From Ureibacillus thermophilus (GTDB taxonomy: Bacteria > Bacillota > Bacilli > Bacillales_A > Planococcaceae): a stretch of 64,000 nucleotides of DNA. Under the pieces are notes generated by a model. It did no database searches. It saw only the letters and a program-made list of their open reading frames with translations, and had not been told where the DNA came from. Below are positions 18,416 through 26,750 of the stretch, piece by piece; the stretch's first letter is position 1, and every line of letters begins with the position of its first letter. The stretch lies in assembly GCF_042657185.1 (NCBI RefSeq), contig NZ_JBHSNN010000093.1; one strand, 5' to 3'. The position numbers were made by a program, and so were the translations under genes.

Positions 18416-18437
18416 TAAATTGAATTGTTGGATTACC

Positions 18438-18476
18438 GGCCGCTTAAAAAGTTATAGCTTTTTAACGGCCTTTTTT
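18438..18476 (+). terminator. Terminator after the ABC-F gene
   Basis: GGCCGCTTAAAAAG/CTTTTTAACGGCC stem and TTTTTTG. Confidence 0.85.
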
Positions 18477-18622
18477 GTAAATATTATATTCCCCTGCTTT
18501 TGAATCGTTGACTCCAATATTATCACTTTAAGTTTACATAATAATATTATTTGAAAATAAATGTAAGCCCTTCTTTCACCTAATAGAATGATTAGTAATA
18601 ATATTGAAAGGAGATGAACTCG

Positions 18623-18847
18623 ATGCGGGCATTTTCCTCAATTCTCTGCCTTCTTGTTCTATTATTTGGCTGTCAATCAAAGGAACAAGGAAATATGCCA
18701 GATAAAGGGAAGGAAGAAACAATAACAGAAGAAGCGGGAAAACAAAATGAAGTGGATTTAAAAAATTTTTTCAAGCCAGATAATACAGTTGCAAATATCT
18801 CTTTCCAACCAATCAGAAAAGAACTACTGGTGCCATTTCCCCATTAG
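18623..18847 (+). pseudogene. Short lipoprotein, probably truncated
   Basis: A 74-residue product with a lipoprotein signal peptide: MRAFSSILCLLVLLFGC, with the lipobox cysteine at residue 17. After an acidic linker comes DLKNFFKPDNTVANISFQP, which resembles the beginning of a beta-rich domain found in longer Bacillales lipoproteins (about 170-200 residues); the frame then ends after ten unrelated residues. This suggests loss of the 3' part by deletion or frameshift. AAAGGAG stands at proper distance from the chosen ATG. It could also be a genuine short lipoprotein. Confidence 0.5.
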
Positions 18848-18976
18848 ACTTTTTGCTAAATTTATATGAAATGAAGTACTGAAAAGAATAAATTCATTTA
18901 CATCCACATAGAAATCTAATACAAATCTCTGAAATACAATAGAAATCTCTTATTCAGTATCAAAGGGGGGAACTAT

Positions 18977-20299
18977 TTGGTTATTGGGTTTATTGGATTG
19001 TTGGGAAGCTTAGCTTTAATGATTTATTTAACAATGAGAGGCGTCAACTTGCTCATTGCAGCCCCTTTTGCGGCCTTCATTGCGGCTATCTTTAGCGGGA
19101 TAACCATTTTTCCGCAATTAGCATCTGAAGGTTCACCTGATTTTATTACAAGCTATATGGGCGGCTTTACAGGATTCATTGGTTCCTGGTGGCTGATGTT
19201 TTTAGCGGGGGCAATTTTCGGAAAAGTTATGGAAGATAGCGGTGCTGCCGATAGTGTATCCAAATGGATTATCGAAAAAATCGGTGCGAAACATGCGATT
19301 CTTGCGGTCATTGTTGCCTGCGCTGTTTTAACATATGGAGGAGTTAGTTTATTTATCGTTGCCTTTTCAGTCTTCCCGATGGCATTAAGTTTATTTAAAG
19401 CAGCTAATCTTCCTAGACGATTTATTCCTGCCACTCTTGCCTTAGGTTCTGTTACCTTCACTATGACTTCAGCTGGTTCGCCGGAAATTCAAAACTGGAT
19501 TCCTATTCAATATTTAGGAACGACACCTTATGCAGGTTGGGAAGTCAGTCTAATTGTTGCCATTTTTATGGCTGTAGCAGGCTACTTCTGGTTAAAGTGG
19601 ATGATTCATCGGGCAATCGCTCGGGGAGAAACCTTTGTTGAAAAGTTATCCGATCAAATCGACCAAACAGTACATCGTCCGCTTCCAAGCCCTTTACTTA
19701 GTTTATTACCATTGGTAGTGGTATTAGGATTTTCATTTATTTTCCACGATTCTTTAGGAACATCTGCATTAATCATTGCTTTGCTCGGCGGAATCATTAC
19801 GACTTATCTCATCAGTTTCAAATATATGCAAAATCGCGAAAAAGCAATTGCTGACGGTGCAATGGGTGCCATGATTGCTATTGCTAATACCGCGGCTGTT
19901 GTCGGATATGGCGGCGTAGTGAAGCAAACAGAAGCATTTTTAACTACCGTTGATTATATGACAAATATTCCGGGCAATCCGCTGATTGGCGGCGCCATTG
20001 CGGTTGCAGTATTAGCTGGTTTAACAGGTTCCTCATCTGGGGGACAATCCATCGCTTTACCTTTAATTGCACCCCATTATTTAGATATGGGCGTCCAACC
20101 AGAACAATTGCACCGTGTTGTAGCCATTGCTTCAGGTTCCTTGGATACGTTGCCACATAGCGGATATGTTGTCACAACCATTACTGCCATTGCAAAAGAA
20201 ACCCACAAAGAGGCTTATCCAGCCATGGGAGCTTTGACCGTCATCATCCCATTGCTAGGAACCATACTCGCCATTATTTTATTCACACTCGGATTATAA
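18977..20299 (+). CDS. GntP-family permease (probable 3-hydroxybutyrate/gluconate transporter)
   Basis: A 440-residue membrane protein with about 12-14 helices and the GntP-family pattern. FKAANLPRRFIPATLALGSVTFTMTSAGSPEIQN and AVLAGLTGSSSGGQS are distinctive blocks (each given here in part). GntP members transport gluconate, fructuronate or D-3-hydroxybutyrate with protons. The next gene, 22 bases on, encodes a 3-hydroxybutyrate dehydrogenase-like SDR, so 3-hydroxybutyrate is the inferred substrate. It starts with TTG behind AAAGGGGGGAA. Neighbour and family together make the ketone-body role likely but not certain. Confidence 0.82.
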   Translation: MVIGFIGLLGSLALMIYLTMRGVNLLIAAPFAAFIAAIFSGITIFPQLASEGSPDFITSYMGGFTGFIGSWWLMFLAGAIFGKVMEDSGAADSVSKWIIEKIGAKHAILAVIVACAVLTYGGVSLFIVAFSVFPMALSLFKAANLPRRFIPATLALGSVTFTMTSAGSPEIQNWIPIQYLGTTPYAGWEVSLIVAIFMAVAGYFWLKWMIHRAIARGETFVEKLSDQIDQTVHRPLPSPLLSLLPLVVVLGFSFIFHDSLGTSALIIALLGGIITTYLISFKYMQNREKAIADGAMGAMIAIANTAAVVGYGGVVKQTEAFLTTVDYMTNIPGNPLIGGAIAVAVLAGLTGSSSGGQSIALPLIAPHYLDMGVQPEQLHRVVAIASGSLDTLPHSGYVVTTITAIAKETHKEAYPAMGALTVIIPLLGTILAIILFTLGL

Positions 20300-20321
20300 A
20301 ATCACTGCGGAGGTCTTATAG

Positions 20322-21086
20322 ATGAAAGGGAAAACACTATTTATAACCGGAAGTGCTCAAGGGATTGGCTTTTCCATTGCTAAAGCTTTTCTTGAAGCGG
20401 GAGCAAATGTCGTTATTTCTGATATTCACCAAGAAAAACTGGATGAAGCTTTGAAAAAATTGCCCCATCATGCATCCAGCGTAGTTTGCGATGTGACAAG
20501 TGAAGAGCAAATCAAACGAGCCATTGATTTAACCGTGGAAAAATACGGATCTGTTGACATATTAATCAATAATGCAGGCATTCAGCATGTGGCATTCATT
20601 GAAGACTTTCCTACTGAAAAATTTGAATTGATGATTAAAATTATGCTGACGGCTCCATTTCTTACAATGAAATATACAATTCCACACATGAAGAAAAATG
20701 GCTTTGGCCGAATTATTAATATTGCATCGATCAACGGTTTGATTGGATTTGCTGGAAAATCAGCCTACAACGCCGCCAAACACGGTGTCATCGGCTTAAC
20801 AAAAGTAGCAGCGCTCGAAACAGCATCCTACCCTATTACAGTAAATGCGCTCTGTCCTGGTTATGTAGATACGGAATTAGTGCGGGGGCAATTTGAAGAT
20901 CTAGCCAAAACCCGTAATATTCCCGTTGAAAATGTGTTGGAAGAAGTGCTTTATCCTTTAGTGCCGCAAAAACGGCTGATTTCTCCCCAGGAAATTGCCT
21001 CCCTTGCCTTTTTCCTTGCAAGCGATGCGGCTAAAGGCATCACTGGGCAATCCATCGTTTTAGATGCTGGCTATACGGCGCAATAA
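20322..21086 (+). CDS. Short-chain dehydrogenase, probable 3-hydroxybutyrate dehydrogenase
   Basis: A 254-residue classical SDR. The cofactor motif is TGSAQGIG near residue 9; NNAGIQHVAFIEDFP follows near 87; the catalytic Ser-Tyr-Lys set is in NIASINGL and SAYNAAKHG; and NALCPGYVDTELVRGQ near 184 is characteristic of D-3-hydroxybutyrate dehydrogenases (N-A-x-C-P-G-Y-V-x-T). It would interconvert D-3-hydroxybutyrate and acetoacetate with NAD(H). Its placement 22 bases after the GntP permease suggests an operon for 3-hydroxybutyrate use. The acetoacetate formed could be taken up by ScoAB encoded near 58 kb. CGGAGG precedes the ATG. Confidence 0.87.
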   Translation: MKGKTLFITGSAQGIGFSIAKAFLEAGANVVISDIHQEKLDEALKKLPHHASSVVCDVTSEEQIKRAIDLTVEKYGSVDILINNAGIQHVAFIEDFPTEKFELMIKIMLTAPFLTMKYTIPHMKKNGFGRIINIASINGLIGFAGKSAYNAAKHGVIGLTKVAALETASYPITVNALCPGYVDTELVRGQFEDLAKTRNIPVENVLEEVLYPLVPQKRLISPQEIASLAFFLASDAAKGITGQSIVLDAGYTAQ

Positions 21087-21091
21087 TATGA

Positions 21092-21128
21092 AAAAACAGT
21101 GGGATTTTTGTTCCTCACTGTTTTTTTC
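21092..21128 (+). terminator. Terminator after the permease-SDR operon
   Basis: AACAGTG/CACTGTT arms with a T run of seven. Confidence 0.75.
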
Positions 21129-21138
21129 ATAACAAAAA

Positions 21139-21161
21139 GAGGCCTCCCAAAGGAAGCCCCG
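21139..21161 (-). terminator. Terminator of the cold-shock gene
   Basis: On the minus strand GGGGCTTCC pairs with GGAGGCCTC through some G-T pairs and is followed by TTTTTG. Confidence 0.65.
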
Positions 21162-21182
21162 TTTATTTAGCTTAGGTTCAAA

Positions 21183-21383
21183 TTATAATTTAACTACGTT
21201 AGCAGCTTGTGGTCCGCGGTTACCTTCAACCACTTCAAATTCCACTTTTTGACCTTCTTCAAGAGTTTTGAAGCCTTCACCTTGAATAGCTGAGAAGTGT
21301 ACGAATACGTCGTTTTCACCTACAACTTCGATGAATCCAAAACCTTTTTCTGAGTTAAACCATTTTACTGTACCTTGTTTCAT
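21183..21383 (-). CDS. csp: Cold-shock protein, CspA/CspB family
   Basis: A 66-residue single cold-shock domain protein, full length for the family. Both RNA-binding motifs are intact: RNP1 as KGFGFIEV near residue 13 and RNP2 as VFVHFSAI near residue 26. It binds single-stranded RNA and acts as an RNA chaperone. GGAGG lies eight bases before the ATG. The message has an unusually long leader of about 150 bases with a strong inverted repeat (separate entry), which suggests temperature-dependent control as in other cold-shock genes. Confidence 0.95.
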   Translation of the reverse strand: MKQGTVKWFNSEKGFGFIEVVGENDVFVHFSAIQGEGFKTLEEGQKVEFEVVEGNRGPQAANVVKL

Positions 21384-21537
21384 TTAAAAAACCTCCAAAA
21401 AGATAAAAATATTTTACAATATGGAATTTTTTTATTCCTAGAATAAAAAATTCACATATTACGAAGAGTACCGTAAAAACCACCGATCACTCTTTGTAAT
21501 ATGTGAATCTATGTTTCCGGCCTTACAATTCAATTGT
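21384..21537 (-). promoter_or_regulatory. Long structured 5' leader of the cold-shock mRNA
   Basis: Between promoter and start codon lie two inverted repeats. The larger (21451-21507) has about 19-bp arms, TTCACATATTAC plus GAAGAGT against ACTCTTT plus GTAATATGTGAA, around a 19-base loop. The smaller (about 21423-21453) pairs GAATTTTTTTATTC with GAATAAAAAATTC next to the start region. Long, refolding leaders are typical of cold-shock mRNAs; a thermosensor role here is inferred. Confidence 0.6.
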
Positions 21538-21543
21538 ATAATC

Positions 21544-21573
21544 ATTATATACCATCATATTACAAAATGTCAA
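21544..21573 (-). promoter_or_regulatory. SigA-type promoter of the cold-shock gene
   Basis: On the minus strand a perfect -35 TTGACA (21568-21573) and a perfect -10 TATAAT (21544-21549) are separated by 18 bases. Confidence 0.8.
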
Positions 21574-21628
21574 ACGATTTTTTAAATATATTTTTAATCG
21601 TTGATGATTGGATCGGGAATGTCTTTAT

Positions 21629-21925
21629 TCAATTTCCATTATACATTATTCCCAATTCCTGCACAATTAAACCATGAAAAATTTGTAAATCTTCATCACA
21701 GGCTTCACAAAAGCTTTTTTCATTATCAGACCAAAAGGCAAAATACTTCCCTTCCCTACTTTCCTCATGTTGATATTTTTCACGGAAGGATTTTAGCATT
21801 TTCTCCAGCGCCTCTTCCATTTGTTCTTTTGTATCATAAACATATTCAGAAACAATCTGTTTTTCCCAGTCTTCCAATTGCCACCACGGTTCAAAATCTG
21901 CTTTCATATAAATTATTTTATACAT
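21629..21925 (-). CDS. DUF1033-family protein
   Basis: A 98-residue soluble, acidic, aromatic-rich protein beginning MYKIIYMKADFEPWWQLEDW. The opening YKIIYMKADFEPWW and the later FAFWSDNEKSFCEACDEDLQ match, from memory, the DUF1033 family of Firmicutes. No function is established. It is divergent from the globin-like chemoreceptor gene, with 84 bases between the start codons. The ORF stops close to the cold-shock promoter on the same strand. Confidence 0.65.
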   Translation of the reverse strand: MYKIIYMKADFEPWWQLEDWEKQIVSEYVYDTKEQMEEALEKMLKSFREKYQHEESREGKYFAFWSDNEKSFCEACDEDLQIFHGLIVQELGIMYNGN

Positions 21926-22009
21926 ACTTAAAAAAACCCCAATCTTCTTATTTAGCTTATGTTAAAATATTGATGATAAGGAATTTATGATGGAAAGGTA
22001 GGTTTATAA

Positions 22010-23731
22010 ATGATTTCAGTATTTAAACCAAGAGCCCATTTGGATGATTTATTGAAGCGCGGAACAGATATTGAAGCTTCCGGCCGCTTTTTAAAAACGC
22101 TTCAATATAATCATTTTACCAAAAATGATCAGGAAAATTTAAAAGAAATCTATAATAAAATAGAAAACTTTATACCGACTATGAGCAACATTTTCCATCA
22201 TTATCTGGAAGAAATTTCGCCGATAGAGCAAAATCCATTTTCAAAGGATGACATCGATCAATATTTGCAGCGCTTTTTCCAATCTGAACGAAACAATGAA
22301 TATGTCGAGAACACTATAGCATTTTTCCAGTTATTTCGAATACATAAATTTGAGACAGGTAAATTAATCGTATTATTTAATCAATTTGCTTTTTATATTA
22401 GCACCCACATTTTATATAACTTCGGTCTGAAACCTAAAAAAGCTTTTGAATATTTGCGCTCATTAAACGCTGCGATGAATGTGGACCAAGAACTGCTTGT
22501 CGAAGTGCTGACAGAGAGCATGATCGAAAATGTCATTACAGAAATTTCTTCGCTCATTGAAACAAACACTAAAATTATGTTTATGAAAGATTTAATACAT
22601 AGCGTCGACCGACAAACGGTAGAAATTCAAAATTCTACATCAGCGACCGAAGAAATTTCAGCTTCCATCGGCGAGGTAGCCCGTTCTTCATCCGAAATTT
22701 CTGAAAAAACGACTCAATCTGTGAGCAATATCACCAACGGGAAAAATACCATTGAAAAAGCATTAAATGATATTTTCGAAACCGATGAAACGTTCCAAGA
22801 AATTGTGAAATCTTTCTATGATTTGCAAAATTATGTGAATGAAATTGAAAACATCGTAACGCTCATTAATGAAATTGCCGATCAAACGAATTTGCTTGCA
22901 CTAAACGCATCCATTGAAGCAGCCCGTGCAGGCGAACACGGAAAAGGTTTCTCCGTCGTAGCCCAAGAAGTTCGCAAACTGGCAGAAGGAACAGTCAATG
23001 CTCTAAATAATGTAATCCAAAATGTGAACGCTTTAAAAGATTATTCCAATACTGTTTCCCTTTCCATCACGGAAGCTTCTCAAAAAATTAAGGAAGCTAC
23101 AACAGAAGCAAAACAGTCACTGCCTTTATTAAACCAAATTGTCACGGCCATTGAAAGTATTCAGGATGATGTCGCCAATACGGCTGCTATTACAGAAGAG
23201 CAGGCTGCTGCGGTGGATGAAATTACGCAACGTATGACACAGATGAGCAATCTACAAGAACAAATTCATCAATTAAGTAAACAAACATCCGAAAGCGTCT
23301 ATGAACTAAGTAAAGAAATGACTCGCTTCCGAAACGATGTGGTGGAAAACAATCCTGTTCAATTATCAAATACAGCACTTCTGCAATTGTCAAAAACCGA
23401 CCATTTATTATGGAAATGGCGAGTTTACAACATGTTATTAGGAGTGGAAACATTATCTCCTGATGAAGTATCTTCTCATAAAGATTGCCGTTTAGGAAAA
23501 TGGTATTATTCAGAAACAACCCAAGCACAGTTTAAAGATGTACAATCCTTTAAAGAGTTAGATCATTATCATGAACTTGTGCATATAGCAGCTAAAAATG
23601 CTGTCATTGAATTAACGAAAGGCAATACTCATAAAGCTGAATTCCATTTATCAGAAATCGAGAAAGCATCCGATAAAGTAATTTACTATTTAAACGATTT
23701 AATTCATATGTTAAAAACTTTACGAAAGTAA
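22010..23731 (+). CDS. Globin-like sensor chemoreceptor with C-terminal CZB zinc domain
   Basis: A 573-residue soluble chemoreceptor with three parts. Residues about 25-180 follow the protoglobin/HemAT sensor pattern. A methyl-accepting domain follows, with its tip near 285-325 (EIADQTNLLALNASIEAARA then GEHGKGFSVVAQEVRKLAEG). The last 110 residues form a CZB domain with the zinc ligands in DHLLWKWR (His about 464), HKDCRLGKWY (Cys about 490) and HYHELVH. In a gapless comparison with HemAT, the proximal haem histidine position is Phe (FFQLFRIHKF), so haem binding is doubtful. GGAAAGG precedes the ATG. CZB domains sense zinc or oxidants in other receptors. Confidence 0.85.
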   Translation: MISVFKPRAHLDDLLKRGTDIEASGRFLKTLQYNHFTKNDQENLKEIYNKIENFIPTMSNIFHHYLEEISPIEQNPFSKDDIDQYLQRFFQSERNNEYVENTIAFFQLFRIHKFETGKLIVLFNQFAFYISTHILYNFGLKPKKAFEYLRSLNAAMNVDQELLVEVLTESMIENVITEISSLIETNTKIMFMKDLIHSVDRQTVEIQNSTSATEEISASIGEVARSSSEISEKTTQSVSNITNGKNTIEKALNDIFETDETFQEIVKSFYDLQNYVNEIENIVTLINEIADQTNLLALNASIEAARAGEHGKGFSVVAQEVRKLAEGTVNALNNVIQNVNALKDYSNTVSLSITEASQKIKEATTEAKQSLPLLNQIVTAIESIQDDVANTAAITEEQAAAVDEITQRMTQMSNLQEQIHQLSKQTSESVYELSKEMTRFRNDVVENNPVQLSNTALLQLSKTDHLLWKWRVYNMLLGVETLSPDEVSSHKDCRLGKWYYSETTQAQFKDVQSFKELDHYHELVHIAAKNAVIELTKGNTHKAEFHLSEIEKASDKVIYYLNDLIHMLKTLRK

Positions 23732-23754
23732 TAATTCTAATATAGGTGGAATCG

Positions 23755-24039
23755 ATGGCAAAAAGAGTGCGCATCCTTTGTAATGGTTACCTAAATAATG
23801 AAATTAGTCTCCGTTTTTTCATTAAACAAAAAGCGCAGACATTAGGATTGAAGGGATATTGCAGAATCAACGAAAACAACCTTCTTGAAATCGAAGTGGA
23901 AGGAAAAGAAATTTCAATTGATGAATTTGTTCGTTTTGTGCAAAAAGGAACAAGGGATGAAAAGGCATCTAATTTATTTTCCATTGAAATGTTTGACCAT
24001 TTTAAAGGTTATGAGAAAATGGAAATTGATATTGTTTAA
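23755..24039 (+). CDS. Acylphosphatase-like protein
   Basis: A 94-residue protein with the acylphosphatase plan: a first strand VRILCNGYL, then SLRFFIKQKAQTLGLKGYCR containing the arginine at the position of the catalytic Arg, an Asn-containing INENNLLEIEVEG strand-turn-strand, and DEFVRFVQKGT. The usual VQGVGFR loop is altered to NNEISLRFF, so catalytic competence is uncertain. Acylphosphatases hydrolyse carboxyl-phosphate bonds such as 1,3-bisphosphoglycerate. It starts 23 bases after the chemoreceptor gene, behind AGGTGG, so the two are probably co-transcribed. A terminator hairpin follows. Confidence 0.7.
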   Translation: MAKRVRILCNGYLNNEISLRFFIKQKAQTLGLKGYCRINENNLLEIEVEGKEISIDEFVRFVQKGTRDEKASNLFSIEMFDHFKGYEKMEIDIV

Positions 24040-24094
24040 ATGGCGGCGTCTGGAAAGCCAATTTGAGGCGCTATCTTTGAGGTTGTCTATATAA

Positions 24095-24140
24095 GAGAGG
24101 ATGTCCTGAAAGTTTTATGCTTTTAGGACATCCTCATTTT
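24095..24140 (+). terminator. Terminator after the acylphosphatase-like gene
   Basis: GAGGATGTCCTGAAAG pairs with CTTTTAGGACATCCTC, followed by ATTTTC. Same hairpin type as near 1.4 and 16.67 kb. Confidence 0.7.
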
Positions 24141-24245
24141 CATATTTGAAAAGTATGATAAAAGTTGTATGATGAAATTAATCCGTTTTGAAACTTTTCC
24201 CCTCCACCATACGTAATTATACTAAGAACGCAAGGAGGTCAGTTT

Positions 24246-24896
24246 ATGCTGGGGTTAACGAATTTTTTAGTGCGCCATTTATTAAATTTTTTATTTACCA
24301 TCATTTCAGTCGTATTATTAGATTATTTTGATATAGTCGACGGATGGTTTTCAATTATTGCAGCCATATTGATATATATAATCAGCAATGTCAGCATCAA
24401 AAACGTTCAAAAATATAAAAAATCAAAAGCATTTGGCCTGACTCGCTCAGAATATTCTTTAATTGAATCGCAAATAAAGCAGGCTAGAAGTCATATCAAT
24501 TCATTAACTCAACAATATATTCGGGTGCGTTCCATCCGATCCTTTAAATTGATTAATGAAATGACGAAATTATCAAGACGAATTGTGAATATCGTTCAAG
24601 CAAATCCGCAAAAATTTTACACAGTAGAAGAATTTTTTTATTCCCATCTGCCATCAGCAGTGCAACTTAGCAAAAATTATACAATGCTCGTGCAACAGCA
24701 AATCAAAGATAGAGATGTGAACCTCGCCCTAGAAGAAGCGCGGAAAGCCATGAAAAGCTTGCAAGACACAATGGAAGAGGATTTAAAAGCTGCTCTTAGT
24801 GCGGATATTGAGAATTTAAAGTTAGAGTTGGATTATGTCAAAATGGAAAGAGAAAAGAAACAGCAGCAAATTGAATTTCGGAGGGAAGACCAATGA
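24246..24896 (+). CDS. xpaC: XpaC-like membrane protein
   Basis: A 216-residue protein with two N-terminal membrane helices (roughly residues 10-27 and 34-50) and a long basic coiled-coil cytoplasmic part. It resembles B. subtilis XpaC (204 residues), a family named for 5-bromo-4-chloroindolyl phosphate hydrolysis though it is not clearly an enzyme. Its stop overlaps the start of the TelA gene by four bases (ATGA), the same pairing as xpaC-yaaN in Bacillus. GGAGGTC precedes the ATG. The pair is associated with toxic-anion and envelope stress tolerance. Confidence 0.82.
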   Translation: MLGLTNFLVRHLLNFLFTIISVVLLDYFDIVDGWFSIIAAILIYIISNVSIKNVQKYKKSKAFGLTRSEYSLIESQIKQARSHINSLTQQYIRVRSIRSFKLINEMTKLSRRIVNIVQANPQKFYTVEEFFYSHLPSAVQLSKNYTMLVQQQIKDRDVNLALEEARKAMKSLQDTMEEDLKAALSADIENLKLELDYVKMEREKKQQQIEFRREDQ

Positions 24897-25951
24897 ACTT
24901 GAAAAAGAGCTCACAATCATCTTTAGAAGCCATTTCAAATAATGATGGGAGCTCTTTTTCTTTAAGGGATGCAAATATCTTCCCTACCCTCACGCAAGAA
25001 GAGCAGTCTAAAGCATTATATTTAGCAAGCCAATTGGATATTACTCGATATGAAACGATCCTTCGTTTTGGAGAAGAGGTTCAAAATTCTTTAAAACATT
25101 TTACCCATCAATTATTAACAGAAGTGCAAAGGAGCGATACGTCACCGATTCGTGAAATTTTATCCCAGTTGATTGAACAATTAGATTCCATTCATTTAGA
25201 TGATTTTAAAGTCCAAGCAAAAGGCTTGTTCGGCAAATTATTTAAGCGGAAACAACCGATTCAACAACTGGTTTCCCAATATCATCGTTTAAGTGTGCAA
25301 ATCGACCGTTTAACCGTTCATTTAAGGCGAGCGCAGAAAAATTTATTATCTGATAATGAAATGTTAAATAAAGTCTATGAAAAAAATGAAGAATTTTTTC
25401 AACACATTCATTTACATATCGCGGCCTTAGAAATGAAAAAACTGGATGTTTTAAAGGAAATCCAGCGATTAGAAAAAGGGGGCGACTTGAACAACCCGTT
25501 ATTGGAACAGAAATTAGCCGATATGCGGAATGCAGTGGAATGGTTAGACCGGCGCATGTATGACTTGCAATTATCAAGGGAAATTTCGTTGCAAACAGCT
25601 CCTCAAATTCGGATGATTCAATCAACGAACGAAATGCTCATTGAAAAAATCCAATCTTCCGTTTTATCGACCATCCCGTTATGGCAATCACAAATTTCCA
25701 TGCTCGTCAACCTCAATCGCCAACATCGGGCTAATGAAACTACGAAACGTCTGGCCAATGCTTCTGAAAAAATGGCTGAAACTATTAACAATGCCGAACA
25801 TGCTGACTTGGAACAATTAAAAGAAACTCAATACCAACTCATTGAATCAATTGAAGAAACATTAAAAATCCAAAAAGATCAAAACGAAAAACAGCAAGTG
25901 TTTGAAAAAACCATTCATGCAATCGAAAAAAATAAAGAGGTTGGGACATAA
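24893..25951 (+). CDS. telA: Toxic anion resistance protein, TelA family
   Basis: A 352-residue, largely helical soluble protein of the TelA/KlaA/YaaN family, implicated in resistance to tellurite and to some cell-wall agents; the mechanism is unknown. Family blocks include FKVQAKGLFGKLFKRKQPI near residue 103 and QISMLVNLNRQ near 262. Translation is coupled to xpaC through the ATGA overlap. The last residues (EVGT) and the stop codon are encoded by the first 15 bases of a dispersed repeat element, so the original C-terminus has probably been replaced by a few residues. Length is a little under the usual 385 or so. Confidence 0.85.
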   Translation: MNLKKSSQSSLEAISNNDGSSFSLRDANIFPTLTQEEQSKALYLASQLDITRYETILRFGEEVQNSLKHFTHQLLTEVQRSDTSPIREILSQLIEQLDSIHLDDFKVQAKGLFGKLFKRKQPIQQLVSQYHRLSVQIDRLTVHLRRAQKNLLSDNEMLNKVYEKNEEFFQHIHLHIAALEMKKLDVLKEIQRLEKGGDLNNPLLEQKLADMRNAVEWLDRRMYDLQLSREISLQTAPQIRMIQSTNEMLIEKIQSSVLSTIPLWQSQISMLVNLNRQHRANETTKRLANASEKMAETINNAEHADLEQLKETQYQLIESIEETLKIQKDQNEKQQVFEKTIHAIEKNKEVGT

Positions 25952-26254
25952 ACAAAAAATGAAAGGGGCAGTTGAAAGAGTTTTGATAAAAAATTGAACT
26001 AACGAAAAATTGATTGAAGTGACGGGGCGAGTTTCTGTCGCGCACGCTTAGTCGCAAAGCGGAGCAAGCTCAAGGAAGTAAATTCAAAGCTTTCCTGCAA
26101 CAATCCCTCTCGAGACCACGAGGAGCGAAGGAATGACTCAGAGGAGGGCCCGCGGAAAGCGTCCCCGGAACGGAAATCAATTTTAATAACATATCAAAAA
26201 AACATCATTTTCTCCTTGGAGAAAATGATGTTTTTTTAGATTTGTCCCAGCCTC
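25937..26254 (+). repeat. Composite intergenic repeat, copy A (long form)
   Basis: The ends are inverted: GAGGTTGGGACATAAAC at the left and TTTGTCCCAGCCTC at the right. Inside are a GC-rich block ending GGGCCCGCGGAAAGCGTCCC, and an internal hairpin ACATCATTTTCTCC/GGAGAAAATGATGT with flanking A and T runs. It is nearly identical to the copy at 59.0-59.3 kb and shares both ends with shorter copies at 37.6 and 45.0 kb. It lies between convergent genes and starts within telA. Confidence 0.9.
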
Positions 26255-26261
26255 GATTTTT

Positions 26262-26459
26262 TTATTCAAAATACTCTTTATAATATCCGCCCACTTTACC
26301 AGTGTTATCAATAATGAAAATAAATTCTTCTGTTTCATTTTTTACTTCATATTCTTTTCCAACCGTTAACACATTGGATACTAAATATTTTTTGGCATTT
26401 GTATTCACACATTTGACTTTACGGATGGTAGGTGCATCCTTCCATTTCAGATTTAGCAT
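26262..26459 (-). CDS. Small conserved protein, DUF6501-like
   Basis: A 65-residue soluble protein beginning MLNLKWKDAPTIRKVKCVN and ending GGYYKEYFE, with VLTVGKEYEVKNETEEFIFI in between: a small beta-rich layout. From memory it resembles DUF6501 of Bacillales; no function is known. The ATG was chosen for its seven-base distance to GAGAGGG; two ATGs lie close together and an upstream frame has no ribosome binding site. It lies immediately beside repeat copy A, and a stray repeat end lies about 80 bases upstream, so it is flanked by repeat sequence on both sides. Confidence 0.6.
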   Translation of the reverse strand: MLNLKWKDAPTIRKVKCVNTNAKKYLVSNVLTVGKEYEVKNETEEFIFIIDNTGKVGGYYKEYFE

Positions 26460-26540
26460 ACTCATACCCTCTCTTTTCTTTAATCTATCGTCTATCATTA
26501 TAACATCAAATTCTAGAGTTTATACATAAAAGATTTCAAA

Positions 26541-26553
26541 TTTGTCCCAGCCT
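26541..26553 (+). repeat. Isolated end of the composite repeat
   Basis: TTTGTCCCAGCCT matches the right end of the four complete copies. No other part of the element is seen beside it, so this is a remnant or a solo end. Confidence 0.5.
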
Positions 26554-26750
26554 GAAGATACCGATTCTCCATTTTCCCCTAAAATTTGATAATGAGGACA
26601 GCTGTCTAACACACTTCTGTGTAATTTACATATAATAGGAATAAACCGATCTGCTTTTCCAAAATTATGTATAAAAATGGATTAGTGGAAAAAACTATAG
26701 AGTACACCATCCCTAAGCTATTTATAACTCTTTTCGAAAAGGTGATGACG

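Noticed and set aside
25839..26057. Minus-strand frame over the telA end and repeat copy A; the same frame recurs at 59208-59414 in copy D
   Set aside because: Identical peptides arise from the repeat in both places, overlapping a real gene in one; no translation signals.
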